DNA from: SG8-41 sp963699525
Lineage (GTDB): Bacteria > Pseudomonadota > Gammaproteobacteria > Burkholderiales > SG8-41
Assembly (NCBI GenBank): GCA_963699525.1
Contig: CAVOUI010000006.1
Span: forward strand, 124,001-188,000
Direction: 5' to 3'
Length of the DNA stretch: 64,000 bases
Shown: one piece after another, positions 7,775 through 17,580 of the stretch
Position numbering within the stretch: position 1 is the stretch's first letter
Layout: the number at the start of each line of letters is the position of its first letter
Translations under genes and position numbers: made by a program
Notes under the pieces: model-generated
Told to the model about the DNA's origin: nothing
Database searches by the model: none
Seen by the model: the letters and a program-made list of their open reading frames with translations, nothing else

Positions 7775-9203
7775 TCAGGCCTTCCGGTGCTCCCCGACCT
7801 TCACGATCTTCATGGTGTTGGTGCCGCCCGCCTTGCCGAAGGGCTCGCCGATGGTGAGAACGATATAGTCGCCGCGCTGCACCACGCCGCGCGAGAGCAG
7901 CTCGTCCTCCGCCATGTTCAGCGCCCGCTCGGGATTGCGCGCGCCCTTGAACTTGACCGGATACACGCCCCGGAACAGCGTGACGCGGCGCCGGGTCTCG
8001 ACCACCGAGGTCATGGCGTAGATCGGCACGTTCGTGTGCATGCGCGACATGAGCAACACCGTCTTGCCGCTCTGCGTCATCGCCGCCACCGCCTTGATAT
8101 CGAGGTTGTTCGCCGTGAAAGCGGTGGCGCGCGCAATCGATCCTTCGACCTCCGACGGCGCGATGGTAAAGCGCCGCTCCTGCGACAGCGTGTCCTCCTT
8201 CTCCGCCTCGATGCAGACGCGCGCCATGGCCGCCACCGTCTCCACCGGATATCTTCCAGTGGCGGTCTCGGCCGAGAGCATCACCGCGTCGGTGCCGTCG
8301 AGCACGGCGTTGGCGACATCCGATACTTCCGCGCGCGTCGGGATCGGGTTCGCGATCATCGACTCCATCATCTGGGTCGCGGTGATCGTGATCCGGTTCT
8401 TCTCCCGCGCCATCCGCAGCATCCGTTTCTGCAGCGCCGGCACCGCGGCATCGCCCACCTCGACCGCCAGGTCGCCGCGCGCGACCATGATGCAATCGGA
8501 GGCATCGAGAATGTCGTTCAGCGCCGGGATCGCTTCCGCGCGCTCGATCTTCGCCACCGTCAGCGCCCGCCCGCCCGCCTTGTGCATGAGGTCGCGCGCC
8601 CACTTGATGTCGGCTCCGGAGCGCGGGAACGAGATTCCGAGAAAATCAGCCTTGAGCTCGGCGGCGACCTTGATGTCCTGCATGTCCTTTTCGGTCAACG
8701 CCGGCGCAGTCAGGCCTCCGCCCTTGCGGTTGATGCCCTTGTTGTTGGAAAGCATGCCGCCCTGTTCCACGACGGTGGTGATGAGCGGGCCCCGCACCGA
8801 CGCGACGCCCAGCACGATGCGCCCATCGTCGAGCAGCAGCGTGTCGCCCGGGCCGGACGTCGTTGGGCAGATTCCGGTAGTCGAGCCCGACGCGGTGCTC
8901 GTCGCCCATCTTGCAGTCGGCGTCGAGCACGAATTTCGCGCCGACCGCGAGCGTGATGCGGCCGTCCTGGAAGCGGCCGATGCGGATCTTCGGCCCCTGC
9001 AGGTCCACCAGCACGCCGACGGCGTGGCCCGCTTTGCGCGCAAGCGAGCGCACCAGCTCCACGTGCTTGCGGTGCTCGGTGGCGCTGCCGTGCGAGAAGT
9101 TCACGCGCACCACGTCGAGCCCCGCATCGATCATGCGCGAGAGCGTCTTCGGGTCGCTCGAAGCGGGGCCGAGGGTGGCGACGATCTTGGTGCGGCGCGG
9201 CAT
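7775..9203 (-). CDS. pyk: Pyruvate kinase, one frameshift
   Basis: Pyruvate kinase makes pyruvate and ATP from phosphoenolpyruvate and ADP. The N-terminal part (MPRRTKIVATLGPASSDP, VNFSHGSATEH, DLQGPKIRIGRF) reads in one frame to NLPNDVRPG. The rest (DTLLLDDGRI, GGMLSNNKGIN, SFPRSGADIKWA, the catalytic Lys in VAKIERAEAI, MVARGDLAVEVG, TATQMMESMI, TDAVMLSAETATGRYPVE) reads in the next. One surplus base in the CCC run at 8847-8849 explains the shift. Repair gives 475 residues, as expected. The C-terminal allosteric domain ends in GGTNTMKIVKVG. The gene lies 15 bp after pgk. Because all active-site motifs survive, the shift is probably a sequencing error. Confidence 0.92.
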
Positions 9204-9218
9204 GGGCGGAAGTCTACT

Positions 9219-10401
9219 CTACGCGGCGCGCTGCTCGAGCACCTCGACCGCCGGCAGCTTCCTGCCCTCGAGGAACTCGAGGAAGGCGCCGCCGCCGGTG
9301 GAGATGTAGGAGATCCGGTCGGCAATGCCGAATTTCACTGATCGCGGCCAGCGTGTCGCCGCCGCCGGCGATGGAAAATGCCTTCGAGTCCGCGATGGCC
9401 CGGGCGATCGTTTTCGTGCCGCCAGCGAACTGGTCGTACTCGAACACGCCGACTGGGCCGTTCCAGACTATGGTGCCGGCCTTGGCGATGATGCCAGCCA
9501 GTATCGCGGCCGTCTGCGGCCCGATGTCGAGTATCTTGTCGTCGGGCCTGACCTCGGTCGCGGCAACGCGGTTTCCGCGCGCCAGCACCGAGACGTCGCT
9601 CGCCACGACCACATCCACCGGCAGCGGCACTTGCGCGCCGCGCGCCTTCATGAGGTCCATGATCGCCTGCGCCTCGTCCACCAGCGCGGGCTCGGCGAGC
9701 GATCTCCCGATGTGCAGTCCCGCAGCGAGCATGAACGTATTGGCGATGCCGCCACCCACAATCAGCTGGTCCACCTTCGCGGCGAGCGCTTTCAGGATGG
9801 TGAGCTTGGTCGAAACCTTGGCGCCGGCGACGATCGCAACCAGAGGCCGGGCGGGCCGGTTGAGCGCTTTTCCCAGGGCGTCGAGCTCAGCCGCCATCAG
9901 CGGCCCGGCGCAGGCGACGGGGGCGAACCGCGCCATGCCGTGGGTGGTCGCCTCCGCGCGGTGGGCGGTGCCGAACGCGTCGTTCACGTAGATATCGCAC
10001 AGCGCCGCCATCCTGCGGGCGAGCGCTTCGTCGTTCTTCTTCTCGCCCGGGTTGACGCGGCAGTTCTCGAGCATGACCACTTCACCCGGCTTCACCACGA
10101 AGCCGCCGTTCACCCAGTCCTGAACGAGACGCACCGGTCGTCCAAGCATCTCGGCGAGGCGCCGGGCGACCGGGGCGAGCGAGTCCTCGGGCGTGAGCTT
10201 GCCCTCGGTGGGGCGCCCGAGGTGCGAGGCCACCATCACCGCGGCGCCGCCTTTCAGTGCGTACTCGATGCCGGGGAGCGAAGCGCGGATGCGCGTGTCC
10301 TCGGTGATGTTGCCGGCGTCGTCCTGGGGAACGTTGAGATCGGCGCGGATGAACACGCGCTTGCCCGCGACCGGCAGGTCGGTCAGGCGCAGAAACCTCA
10401 T
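9219..10401 (-). CDS. pgk: Phosphoglycerate kinase, one frameshift near the C terminus
   Basis: Phosphoglycerate kinase interconverts 1,3-bisphosphoglycerate plus ADP and 3-phosphoglycerate plus ATP. Family motifs are VFIRADLNVPQDD near the N terminus, ASHLGRPTEGK, VMLENCRVNPGEKKND, YVNDAFGTAHRAEAT, GAKVSTKL, and the nucleotide-binding WNGPVGVFEYDQF and GGGDTLAAI. After AISE the frame must move by one: the correct continuation FGIADRISYISTGGGAFLEF is in the neighbouring frame. A surplus base in the TTT run at 9333-9335 accounts for this. Repair gives 393 residues. The start at 10401 (MRFLRLTDL) overlaps the gap stop codon by 4 bp (ATGA), so translation is coupled. The longer upstream start would lie inside gap and is not used. 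Confidence 0.93.
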
Positions 10402-11399
10402 TTCTTCGCCACGATCCGGACCATCTCCAGCACCTTGCACGAGTATCCCCATTCGTTGTCGTACCACGCCACGACCTTGACGAAGGTGGGATCGAGCGCG
10501 ATGCCGGCCTCCGCGTCGAACACCGAGGTGCAGCTCTCGCCGCGGAAATCGGTGGAAACGACCTTCTCCTCGGTGTAGCCGAGGATGCCCTTCAGCGCGC
10601 CGGTGGACTGGGCCTTCATCTCGGCGCAGATCTCCTTGTAGGTGGCGGGCTTGCCGAGCTCAACGGTGAGGTCCACGACGGAAACGTCGGAGGTCGGAAT
10701 GCGGAACGACATGCCCGTGAGCTTCTTGTTCAGCTCCGGGATCACCACGCCCACCGCTCTTGCCGCGCCGGTGGACGAAGGGATGATGTTCTCGAGCATG
10801 CCGCGCCCGCCGCGCCAGTCCTTGCTGGACGGCCCGTCCACGGTCTTCTGCGACGCGGTCACGGCATGCACCGTCGTCATCAGCCCGCGCTTGATGCCCC
10901 ATTTGTCGTTCAGCACCTTCGCCACCGGGGCGAGGCAGTTGGTGGTGCAGGAAGCGTTGGAGATGATCGCCTGCCCGGTGTAGGTCCGATCGTTCACGCC
11001 GAAGACGAACATCGGCGTGTCGTCTTTCGACGGCGCCGACATGATGACCTTTTTCGCGCCCGCGGCGATGTGCTTCTGGCACGACCCCTTGTCGAGGAAG
11101 AGGCCGGTGGATTCCACCACCACGTCCGCGCCCACTTCGCTCCATCTGAGGTCGGCAGGGTCCTTCACCTGGGTCAAACGGATTCTGCGGCCGTTGACGA
11201 GCAGGGTATTGCCGTCGACGCCGACGTCGCCCCTGAAGCGGCCGTGCACGGAATCGAACCGCAGCATGTAGGCAAGGTACTCCGGCTCGAGGAGATCGTT
11301 GATGCCCACGATTTCGATGTCCGGGAAGTGCTGCGCCGCCGCCCGAAACACCATGCGTCCGATGCGCCCAAACCCGTTGATGCCGACTTTGATTGTCAT
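10398..11399 (-). CDS. gap: Glyceraldehyde-3-phosphate dehydrogenase, type I
   Basis: This enzyme oxidises and phosphorylates glyceraldehyde 3-phosphate to 1,3-bisphosphoglycerate with NAD. It is 333 residues, the standard length. The Rossmann nucleotide loop is VGINGFGRIGR at the N terminus. The catalytic Cys lies in SNASCTTNCLAPVAKVL, and the substrate-binding SSTGAARAVG and ASQKTVDGPSSKDWRGGR follow. The C terminus contains WYDNEWGYSCKVLEMV. The start at 11399 is preferred over an upstream one because GGAGAAGAG precedes it and the protein then starts exactly at MTIKVGINGFG. It sits 34 bp behind tkt and overlaps pgk by 4 bp. Confidence 0.97.
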   Translation of the reverse strand: MTIKVGINGFGRIGRMVFRAAAQHFPDIEIVGINDLLEPEYLAYMLRFDSVHGRFRGDVGVDGNTLLVNGRRIRLTQVKDPADLRWSEVGADVVVESTGLFLDKGSCQKHIAAGAKKVIMSAPSKDDTPMFVFGVNDRTYTGQAIISNASCTTNCLAPVAKVLNDKWGIKRGLMTTVHAVTASQKTVDGPSSKDWRGGRGMLENIIPSSTGAARAVGVVIPELNKKLTGMSFRIPTSDVSVVDLTVELGKPATYKEICAEMKAQSTGALKGILGYTEEKVVSTDFRGESCTSVFDAEAGIALDPTFVKVVAWYDNEWGYSCKVLEMVRIVAKK

Positions 11400-11433
11400 G
11401 CTCTTCTCCACTGCGTCCCGTCCACGCAAATGC

Positions 11434-13434
11434 TCATAGTATCGATTTCACCGCGGCCGCGACCTTTTCGGGCGTGAGGCCGAAATGCTTGTAGAGCTCG
11501 CCGCCCGGCGCCGATTCGCCGAAGCGGTCGATGCCGATGACCACACCCTCGAGGCCGACATACTTCCGCCAGTAATCGGTCACCCCTGCCTCCACCGCCG
11601 CCCGCGGCAGTCCCCGCGGGAGCACCGAATCGCGGTAGGCCGCGTCCTGCCGGTCGAACGCCGCGGTCGAGGGCATCGAGACGATGCGCACCGGCACGCC
11701 GTCCTGCGCGAGCAGCTTCTGCGCCGCGAGCGCAAGCGCGACCTCGGAGCCGGTGGCGATTACGACCGCGCGCGCCGCACCGCCGGCCGCCTCGGATAGG
11801 ACATAGCCGCCGCGGCGGATCGCTTCGATTTGCTGCGGCTCGCGCTTCACGAACGGCACGTTCTGCCGCGTGAGCAGCAGGCTCGTGGGGCCGTCCCGGC
11901 GCTCGAGCGCGGCCGCCCACGCCACCGCCGTCTCCACCGTGTCGCACGGCCGCCAGACCTGCATGTTGGGAATCAGGCGCAGGCTCGCCGCGTGCTCGAT
12001 CGGCTGGTGGGTCGGTCCGTCCTCGCCGAGCCCGATGGAGTCGTGCGTCAGAACATAGACCACGCGCAGGCCCATCATCGCCGCCATGCGCAGGGCGCTG
12101 CGCGCGTAGTCGGTGAACACCAGGAACGTGCCGCCGTAGGGGATGAAGCCGCCGTGCAGCGCGATCCCGCTCATCACCGCGCACATGCCGAACTCGCGCA
12201 CTCCGTAGAAGACGTAATTGCCTCCGCCCTCCCGCCCGATCACCTTCGAGGTCTTCACCATCGTGAGGTTGGAATTGGTGAGGTCCGCCGAGCCCCCGAC
12301 GAGCTCCGGCAGCGCGGGCGCGAGCGCCTCGAGCGCGTTCTGCGAAGCCTTGCGCGTGGCCACGGTCTCCGCTTTCGCGTCCGTCTCCTTCACCAGCGCG
12401 TCCACTCGCGCGCGGAAATCCTGCGGCAGCTCGCCCGCCGCGCGGCGCTTGAACTCGGCGGCCTTCGTGGGATGCTGCTGCTCGTAGGCGGCGAAGAGCT
12501 TCTTCCAGCGGCGCTCGGCGGCGGCGCCGCGCTTCCTCGCGTCCCAGCCGCCATACACGGCCTGCGGTATCTCGAACGGGGGGTATCTCCAACCGATCGC
12601 CTCGCGCGTGGCGGCGACTTCCTTCTCGCCGAGTGCTGCGCCGTGCGCGGCGCCGGTGTTGGCCTTGGTGGGCGCGCCCTTGGCGATTACGGTCTTCGCG
12701 CAGATGAGCGAAGGGCGCGCCTTCTCCCGCTTCGCCTTCTTCAAAGCCCGGTCCACCTGCGCGACGTCGTGGCCGTCAACGGGACCGATCACCTGCCACC
12801 CATAGGCCTCGAAGCGGCGCTTGACGTCGTCGGTATACCACTGGCGAATGTGCCCCTTGTCGGAGTCGATCGAGATGCCGTTGTCGTCGTAGATCGCGAT
12901 CAACTTGCCGAGTCCGAGGGTTCCGGCGAGCGCGCACGCCTCGTGCGAGACGCCCTCCATCATGCAGCCGTCGCCGAGCAAGACGTAGGTATGGTGGTCA
13001 ACGATCTCGAGGCCGGGCTCGTTGAACTCGGCCGCGAGCAGCCGCTCGGCGAGCGCCATGCCCACGGCATTGGCGATGCCCTGCCCAAGCGGACCCGTGG
13101 TGGTCTCGACTCCGGGCGCGCAGCGGTACTCCGGGTGCCCGGGTGTCTTCGAATGGAGCTGCCGGAAGCGCTTCAGCTCCTCGAGCGGCAGCGCGTAGCC
13201 GGACAAGTGCAGCAGCGCGTAGAGCAGCATCGAGCCGTGGCCGTTCGAGAGCAGGAAGCGGTCGCGGTTCGCCCACGCGGGGTTCCCCGGGTTGTGCCGC
13301 AGGTGGCGGTTCCAGAGCGTCTCCGCGATCTCCGCCATGCCCATCGGCATGCCGGGGTGCCCGGAATTCGCCTGCTGTACAGCATCCATCGCCAGCGCGC
13401 GGATCGCGTTGGCCAGCTCGACTCGGGCATCCAT
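11434..13434 (-). CDS. tkt: Transketolase
   Basis: This thiamine-diphosphate enzyme transfers two-carbon ketol units in the pentose phosphate (and, where present, Calvin) pathway. The protein is 666 residues, the usual length. The N-terminal part shows ANSGHPGMPMGMAEI and LSNGHGSMLLYALLH. The ThDP/Mg motif runs from LGDGCMMEG to AIYDDNGISID. The pyrimidine domain has LVGGSADLTNSN and YGVREFGMCAVMSG. The C-terminal domain includes VRIVSMPSTAAFDRQD and GIDRFGESAPGGELYKHFG. The start ATG 13434 has AGGA about eight bases upstream. It opens the glycolytic cluster, 78 bp behind ntrX. No phosphoribulokinase or RuBisCO gene is in the window, so a Calvin-cycle role cannot be claimed. Confidence 0.97.
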   Translation of the reverse strand: MDARVELANAIRALAMDAVQQANSGHPGMPMGMAEIAETLWNRHLRHNPGNPAWANRDRFLLSNGHGSMLLYALLHLSGYALPLEELKRFRQLHSKTPGHPEYRCAPGVETTTGPLGQGIANAVGMALAERLLAAEFNEPGLEIVDHHTYVLLGDGCMMEGVSHEACALAGTLGLGKLIAIYDDNGISIDSDKGHIRQWYTDDVKRRFEAYGWQVIGPVDGHDVAQVDRALKKAKREKARPSLICAKTVIAKGAPTKANTGAAHGAALGEKEVAATREAIGWRYPPFEIPQAVYGGWDARKRGAAAERRWKKLFAAYEQQHPTKAAEFKRRAAGELPQDFRARVDALVKETDAKAETVATRKASQNALEALAPALPELVGGSADLTNSNLTMVKTSKVIGREGGGNYVFYGVREFGMCAVMSGIALHGGFIPYGGTFLVFTDYARSALRMAAMMGLRVVYVLTHDSIGLGEDGPTHQPIEHAASLRLIPNMQVWRPCDTVETAVAWAAALERRDGPTSLLLTRQNVPFVKREPQQIEAIRRGGYVLSEAAGGAARAVVIATGSEVALALAAQKLLAQDGVPVRIVSMPSTAAFDRQDAAYRDSVLPRGLPRAAVEAGVTDYWRKYVGLEGVVIGIDRFGESAPGGELYKHFGLTPEKVAAAVKSIL

Positions 13435-13512
13435 TCAGGCGGTCCTGGCGCGGGAGGCGGAAGGGGAGCGCCAATTATAACTGGCGGGCGGCCTCCGAAC
13501 GATGCTGCTCGC

Positions 13513-14778
13513 CTACGTCTCCCCGTCGCCGTTCCTGCGGGCGAGCCGGATGCCAAGCTGCTTCAGCTTGCGGTAGAGGTGCGTGCGCTCGAGCCCGACG
13601 GTCTCCGCCACGCGCGAGATGTTGCCGCCCTCGCGCGCGATGTGGTACTCGAAAAAGACGCGCTCGAAGGCGTCGCGGGCCTCGCGCAGCGGGAGGTCGA
13701 GGGGCAGGTCGTGGGCGGAGCGCGACGCGGCGCCCCGCGCCGGCAGGGCGAGGTTCACGTCCTCGAGCGAGATCTGCTCGCCCCCGCAGGTGAGCGCGAG
13801 CGTGCGCACCGCGCTCTCGAGCTGCGCCAGGTTGCCGGGCCAATCGTAGTTGCGCAACGCGTTCAGCGCCGCGGTCGAGAACTGGCGCGGCGGCACTTCG
13901 CGGGCTTCGACCAGGCGCGAGAGCATCAGGTTCGCGATGTCGGGAACGTCCTCGCGGTGCTCGCGCAGGCTCGGAACCCGGATGGTGGCGCCCGCAAGCA
14001 GGCTGTAGAGGCGGCTGTCGAAGGCGCCGTGCGCCACCAGCTCCGCGAGGTCGCGCGAGGCGCCGCTGATCACCCTGACGTTGTAGCGCTCGAGCTTGGA
14101 GATCGCGAGCAGCAGCCCCTTTTGCTCGACGCGCGAGAGCTCCGTCACCTCGTGCAGGAACAGCGTCCCCTCGCGCGCCTGGTTGAGGAGCTCGAGCGGC
14201 GCCTCGGCCAGCGCGGAGTGGGTCTCCGGCGCCACCCACGGCGCGTTGCGCGAGTGCAGGAAGCGCGCCGCGAGCTCGAGCCCGCACCCCGGCTCGCCGG
14301 TGAGCAGCAGCGGCGCGCGCAGGTTCATGACCCGCTCGAGGCGCTGCTTCAGCTCGACCACCAGCGGCGCGCGCCCGAAGCTCGCGAGCGACAGCGCCGC
14401 CTGCGTCCGCTCGCCGCCCTGCTTCAGCGCGCGCCCGACGGTGGCCAGCAGCTTCTGCAGCGCGATCGGCTTCTCCAGGAAATCATAGGCGCCGATGCGG
14501 GTCGCCTCGACCGCGGTATCGATCGTGCCGTGCCCGGACATCATCACCACCGGCATGGTGAGCAGTCCCGCGGCGGCCCATTCCTTCAGGAGCGTGATGC
14601 CGTCGGTGTCCGGCATCCAGATGTCGAGCAGCACCAGGTCGGGCCGCGCCTGGCTGCGCAGCGCGCGCGCGTCCGCCGCGTTCTGCGCCAGCCGGACCTG
14701 ATAGCCTTCGTCGCTCAGGATCTCGGACAGCAGCTCGCGGATGCCGACCTCGTCGTCTACGACCAGGATGTGCTGCAT
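13513..14778 (-). CDS. ntrX: NtrX-type response regulator with degenerate AAA+ domain
   Basis: This 421-residue response regulator probably pairs with the adjacent NtrY kinase. The receiver domain (residues about 1-120) has the acidic pair in VVDDE, the phospho-acceptor Asp in LVLLDIWMPD, Ser in MMSGHG and Lys in FLEKPI. The central sigma-54-interaction/AAA+ domain is strikingly decayed. Walker A reads GEPGCGLE, with Leu for the essential Lys. Walker B reads TLFLHEV, with His for Asp. The GAFTGA loop is deleted, and the arginine-finger region reads FDSRLYSLLAG. The C-terminal Fis-type helix-turn-helix is intact (ISRVAETVGLERTHLYRKLKQLGI). It therefore probably binds DNA without ATP-driven sigma-54 activation. 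The start MQHILVVDDE at 14778 is chosen because the longer frame runs into ntrY. Confidence 0.9.
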   Translation of the reverse strand: MQHILVVDDEVGIRELLSEILSDEGYQVRLAQNAADARALRSQARPDLVLLDIWMPDTDGITLLKEWAAAGLLTMPVVMMSGHGTIDTAVEATRIGAYDFLEKPIALQKLLATVGRALKQGGERTQAALSLASFGRAPLVVELKQRLERVMNLRAPLLLTGEPGCGLELAARFLHSRNAPWVAPETHSALAEAPLELLNQAREGTLFLHEVTELSRVEQKGLLLAISKLERYNVRVISGASRDLAELVAHGAFDSRLYSLLAGATIRVPSLREHREDVPDIANLMLSRLVEAREVPPRQFSTAALNALRNYDWPGNLAQLESAVRTLALTCGGEQISLEDVNLALPARGAASRSAHDLPLDLPLREARDAFERVFFEYHIAREGGNISRVAETVGLERTHLYRKLKQLGIRLARRNGDGET

Positions 14779-14803
14779 AACCGGGGAAGATGCTCCGTTG
14801 ATT

Positions 14804-17002
14804 CTACACCCGCGCCCGCGCCGCAACGCGGCGCGGCGCATCCTGCGCCGCCTCCGGCAGCTCGATGGTCACGCACGCCCCGCGCGGCGCGACGTTGGCG
14901 ATCGCGGCCTTGCCCCCGTGCTCCTCGACGATCTTCTTCACGATCGCGAGCCCGAGCCCGGTGCCCTTGGGCTTGGTGGTCACGTAGGGCTCGAAGGCGC
15001 GCCGCATCACGTGCTCGGGAACGCCGCAGCCGTTGTCGGTCACCGTGAGCCGGATGATGCCGTCCGCGTGAGCGCTCGCCACCGTCACGCGCGGCTCCGG
15101 CGTATCGGCGAGCGCGTCCTGCGAGTTCTGCAGGAGGTTGTGGATGACCTGGCGCAGCTGCGCCGCGTCGCCCACCACCGGCGGCAGCCCCGCTTCGAGC
15201 TCGAGCCGCACGGCGCCCCCAAGCGAGGACTCGTAGAGGCTCAGCACCTCGCGCGTGAGGGCGTTGAGATCGAGCTTCTGCACGGAGGGCTCGGGCGTGC
15301 GCGCGTACTGGGCGAACGCGTCCACCATGTTCTTCAGCGCGGCGACCTGGTTGACGATGGTCTGCGTCGAACGCACGAGCACCTCCGCGTCGGAGCCGCC
15401 GAGCTTGCCCTCGAGCTTCGCCTGCAGGCGCTCTGCGGAGAGCTGGATCGGCGTCAAAGGATTGCGGATCTCGTGCGCCAGGCGCCGGGCGACCTCGGTC
15501 CACGCCGCCGCGCGTTGCGCCTCGGCGAGATGCGTAATGTCGTCGAACACGACGACGCAGCCGCCCTCCGAGCCGGAGGGCAGGCGCGTGCCGCGCAACA
15601 GCAGGAGCTGCGTCCTGCCCTGCAGGGGACGCTCAACCTGCTGCTCCCATTGCCCGGCTCCCGAGCGCGCAAACGCCGCCGCCACCGTCCGTCCCAGCTC
15701 GTCCAGTCCCGCCGTCGCTGGCCAGTGCGGCGGCGTGCTTCCGACGAGCGGCGTGAAATCCGTACCGAGTATCGCGCCGGCACTGCGATTGGCGGCGCGG
15801 AGATTCAGCTCTTCATCGAACGCGAGCACGCCCGCCGACAGGTTGGCGAGCAGGCTCTCCAGATAGGCCTTCGCCTGGGTGAGCGCCGCCTGGTGGCGCT
15901 CCGCCCGCGCGTGCGCTTCCGCCAGCTGCAGAGTCATGCGGTTGAACGACTGGGTCAGCGTGCCGATCTCGTCGCGCGAGACCACGGCCGCGCGCTGGCT
16001 GAAATCCCCGCTCGCCACCGCGCGTGTGCCCTCGACCAGCGCGCCGATCGGCGCGGAGAGCCGGTCGGAAAGGACGAACGCAAGCGCTGCGGCGGACAGT
16101 AGCGCGAGCAGCAGCGTCAATGTCAGCGTGACGCCATAGAGGCGCTTGAGCCCTGTGCGCGAGAGCGTCAGTTCCTGATACTCGCGGTAGCCCGATTGCA
16201 CCGCTTCCGCGTCCAGGCCGAGCTGCTTCGGCACCGGCTGCAGGAGCTGCAGCACGCGGCGTTCCCCGTCCGGCCGCGGCACCGCGGCCAGCGCGCGTAA
16301 ATAGAGGCCCTTGTCGGGTATCGCTTCGACGCCGGCGTGGCTCTTGCCCGCTTGCAACTGCCTGATCGTGGCGCTCCCCGGCAGCTCCGGCAGCAATCCC
16401 GTCCGTCCGGGGCCGGAGTACGCAACGACTTTGCCGCGCTCGCCGAACAGGGTCGCCTCCTGCACGCCGGCTTGCTCACGGAGGTTATTGAGTGCGGCAG
16501 CCTGCTCGGCGTCATCGCCCTGCGCCAGCGCAAGCGTCATGGCTTCCGCCCTGCCCGCGAGCTCCATTGAGGCGGTGTCGAGCATGCTGCGGCCGAGGTT
16601 GAGACCGCTGTCGAGCGCCTTGTCGACCCGCACCGCGAACCAGGACTCGATCGAGCGCGCAAGGAACTGCACGGACATGCCGTAGATCAGCGCCCCCGGC
16701 AGCACCGCCATCAACGCGAACAGGAGGACCAGCCGCAGCGTCAGCCGCGAGCCGAATACGCCGGCTTTCAGCTTGCGCCTCAACGTGACGAGCTGGTAGA
16801 CCACCAGCGCGATCAGCATCGCCGCGACTGCGCCGTTCAGGGCCAGCAGCAGGGGATAGCGCTCCGCGAACTTCGCCGGGTTGGCGCTCGAAACCGCCAC
16901 CAGGTAGAGCGCAACCGCGACCATGCACACGCACAGAATGAGCAGGTAGCGCACGACCGCGCTCGAGAGCGCGGGGCGGGCGGGCGGCGGCAGAACGCTC
17001 AT
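14804..17002 (-). CDS. ntrY: NtrY-type sensor histidine kinase
   Basis: This 732-residue membrane kinase has three N-terminal hydrophobic segments (about residues 16-36, 50-74 and 86-108). An extracytoplasmic stretch and a fourth segment near residue 290 (LTLTLTLLLALLSAAALAF) follow. Then come a HAMP linker (LSDRLSAPIGALVEGTRAVASGDFSQ), a PAS-like region, the phospho-acceptor His in RRLAHEIRNPLTPIQLSAER, and the ATPase motifs NLLQNSQDAL (N box), TDNGCGVPE (G1) and TKPKGTGLGLAIVKK (G2). The NPLTPIQLSAER form of the H box is typical of NtrY. It overlaps the DUF4390 gene by 4 bp and precedes ntrX by 25 bp. The signal sensed is unknown; NtrY/NtrX systems in other bacteria respond to nitrogen or redox state. 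Confidence 0.95.
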   Translation of the reverse strand: MSVLPPPARPALSSAVVRYLLILCVCMVAVALYLVAVSSANPAKFAERYPLLLALNGAVAAMLIALVVYQLVTLRRKLKAGVFGSRLTLRLVLLFALMAVLPGALIYGMSVQFLARSIESWFAVRVDKALDSGLNLGRSMLDTASMELAGRAEAMTLALAQGDDAEQAAALNNLREQAGVQEATLFGERGKVVAYSGPGRTGLLPELPGSATIRQLQAGKSHAGVEAIPDKGLYLRALAAVPRPDGERRVLQLLQPVPKQLGLDAEAVQSGYREYQELTLSRTGLKRLYGVTLTLTLLLALLSAAALAFVLSDRLSAPIGALVEGTRAVASGDFSQRAAVVSRDEIGTLTQSFNRMTLQLAEAHARAERHQAALTQAKAYLESLLANLSAGVLAFDEELNLRAANRSAGAILGTDFTPLVGSTPPHWPATAGLDELGRTVAAAFARSGAGQWEQQVERPLQGRTQLLLLRGTRLPSGSEGGCVVVFDDITHLAEAQRAAAWTEVARRLAHEIRNPLTPIQLSAERLQAKLEGKLGGSDAEVLVRSTQTIVNQVAALKNMVDAFAQYARTPEPSVQKLDLNALTREVLSLYESSLGGAVRLELEAGLPPVVGDAAQLRQVIHNLLQNSQDALADTPEPRVTVASAHADGIIRLTVTDNGCGVPEHVMRRAFEPYVTTKPKGTGLGLAIVKKIVEEHGGKAAIANVAPRGACVTIELPEAAQDAPRRVAARARV

Positions 17003-17580
17003 GGCGACACCGTCCAGCGGTGCCAGTCAGAGGAAATGACCCACTCGCGGGAGCCCACCGCGCTCACCTGGAACGGGCGCGGCAGCTGCGAGGAATCGAG
17101 CCGCAAACGCAGCGCGGCGCGGTAGCTCCCGCCCTTGATCAACGCCCCGCCCTCGGCGATCTCGCGCACGCGCACCCGGCTCATGAACTCGAGCGCCTCT
17201 CGCAGCGAGGCGAAATTCCGGTACAGGGTGCGCACGCCGACGCGGTACTGGCGCGTCAGCGCGTTATACGACAGCCGATACTGCTGGCGGGCATTGGCGA
17301 GCGATTCGTTGAACCAGTACCAGCGCGGGCGGGAAAGCTCGAATTCCAGCGTGAAATGGAGGGGCACACCCTTGTTGAGCGCGTCCTCCAGGGTATGCGT
17401 CAGCGTGATCTCGAATTCGGCTTCAAGGACGTAGCCGTCCTCGGCTGCGATCAGGGCGGCCTTCCTGACCTCGATCCCGTCCGCGCGGGCCGGGCCGGCA
17501 AACCCGGCTCCGATCCAAAGCACGAGGAGCGCCGCAAGGCAGCTAAGGCTTCTGCAGCAGCGCGTAGAAAAAGCCGTCAT
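16999..17580 (-). CDS. DUF4390 exported protein
   Basis: This 193-residue secreted protein of unknown function belongs to the DUF4390 family found between rsmB and ntrY in betaproteobacteria. The N terminus is a signal peptide (a hydrophobic stretch SCLAALLVLWIGAGFAG, then ARA-D). The mature part begins IEVRKAALIAAEDGYVLEAEF and contains the conserved HFTLEFELSRPRWYWF and RQYRLSYNALTRQYRV. The start at ATG 17580 is inside the rsmB 3' end (38 bp overlap), preceded by GGACGG. A longer frame reaching 18009 is only the shadow of rsmB. The neighbouring NtrY might sense a state this protein affects, but that is only a guess. Confidence 0.88.
   Translation of the reverse strand: MTAFSTRCCRSLSCLAALLVLWIGAGFAGPARADGIEVRKAALIAAEDGYVLEAEFEITLTHTLEDALNKGVPLHFTLEFELSRPRWYWFNESLANARQQYRLSYNALTRQYRVGVRTLYRNFASLREALEFMSRVRVREIAEGGALIKGGSYRAALRLRLDSSQLPRPFQVSAVGSREWVISSDWHRWTVSP

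Noticed and set aside
11830..15048. A 1,072-residue open frame on the plus strand
   Set aside because: It runs antisense to tkt, ntrX and ntrY, all of which have full family motifs. No domain is seen.
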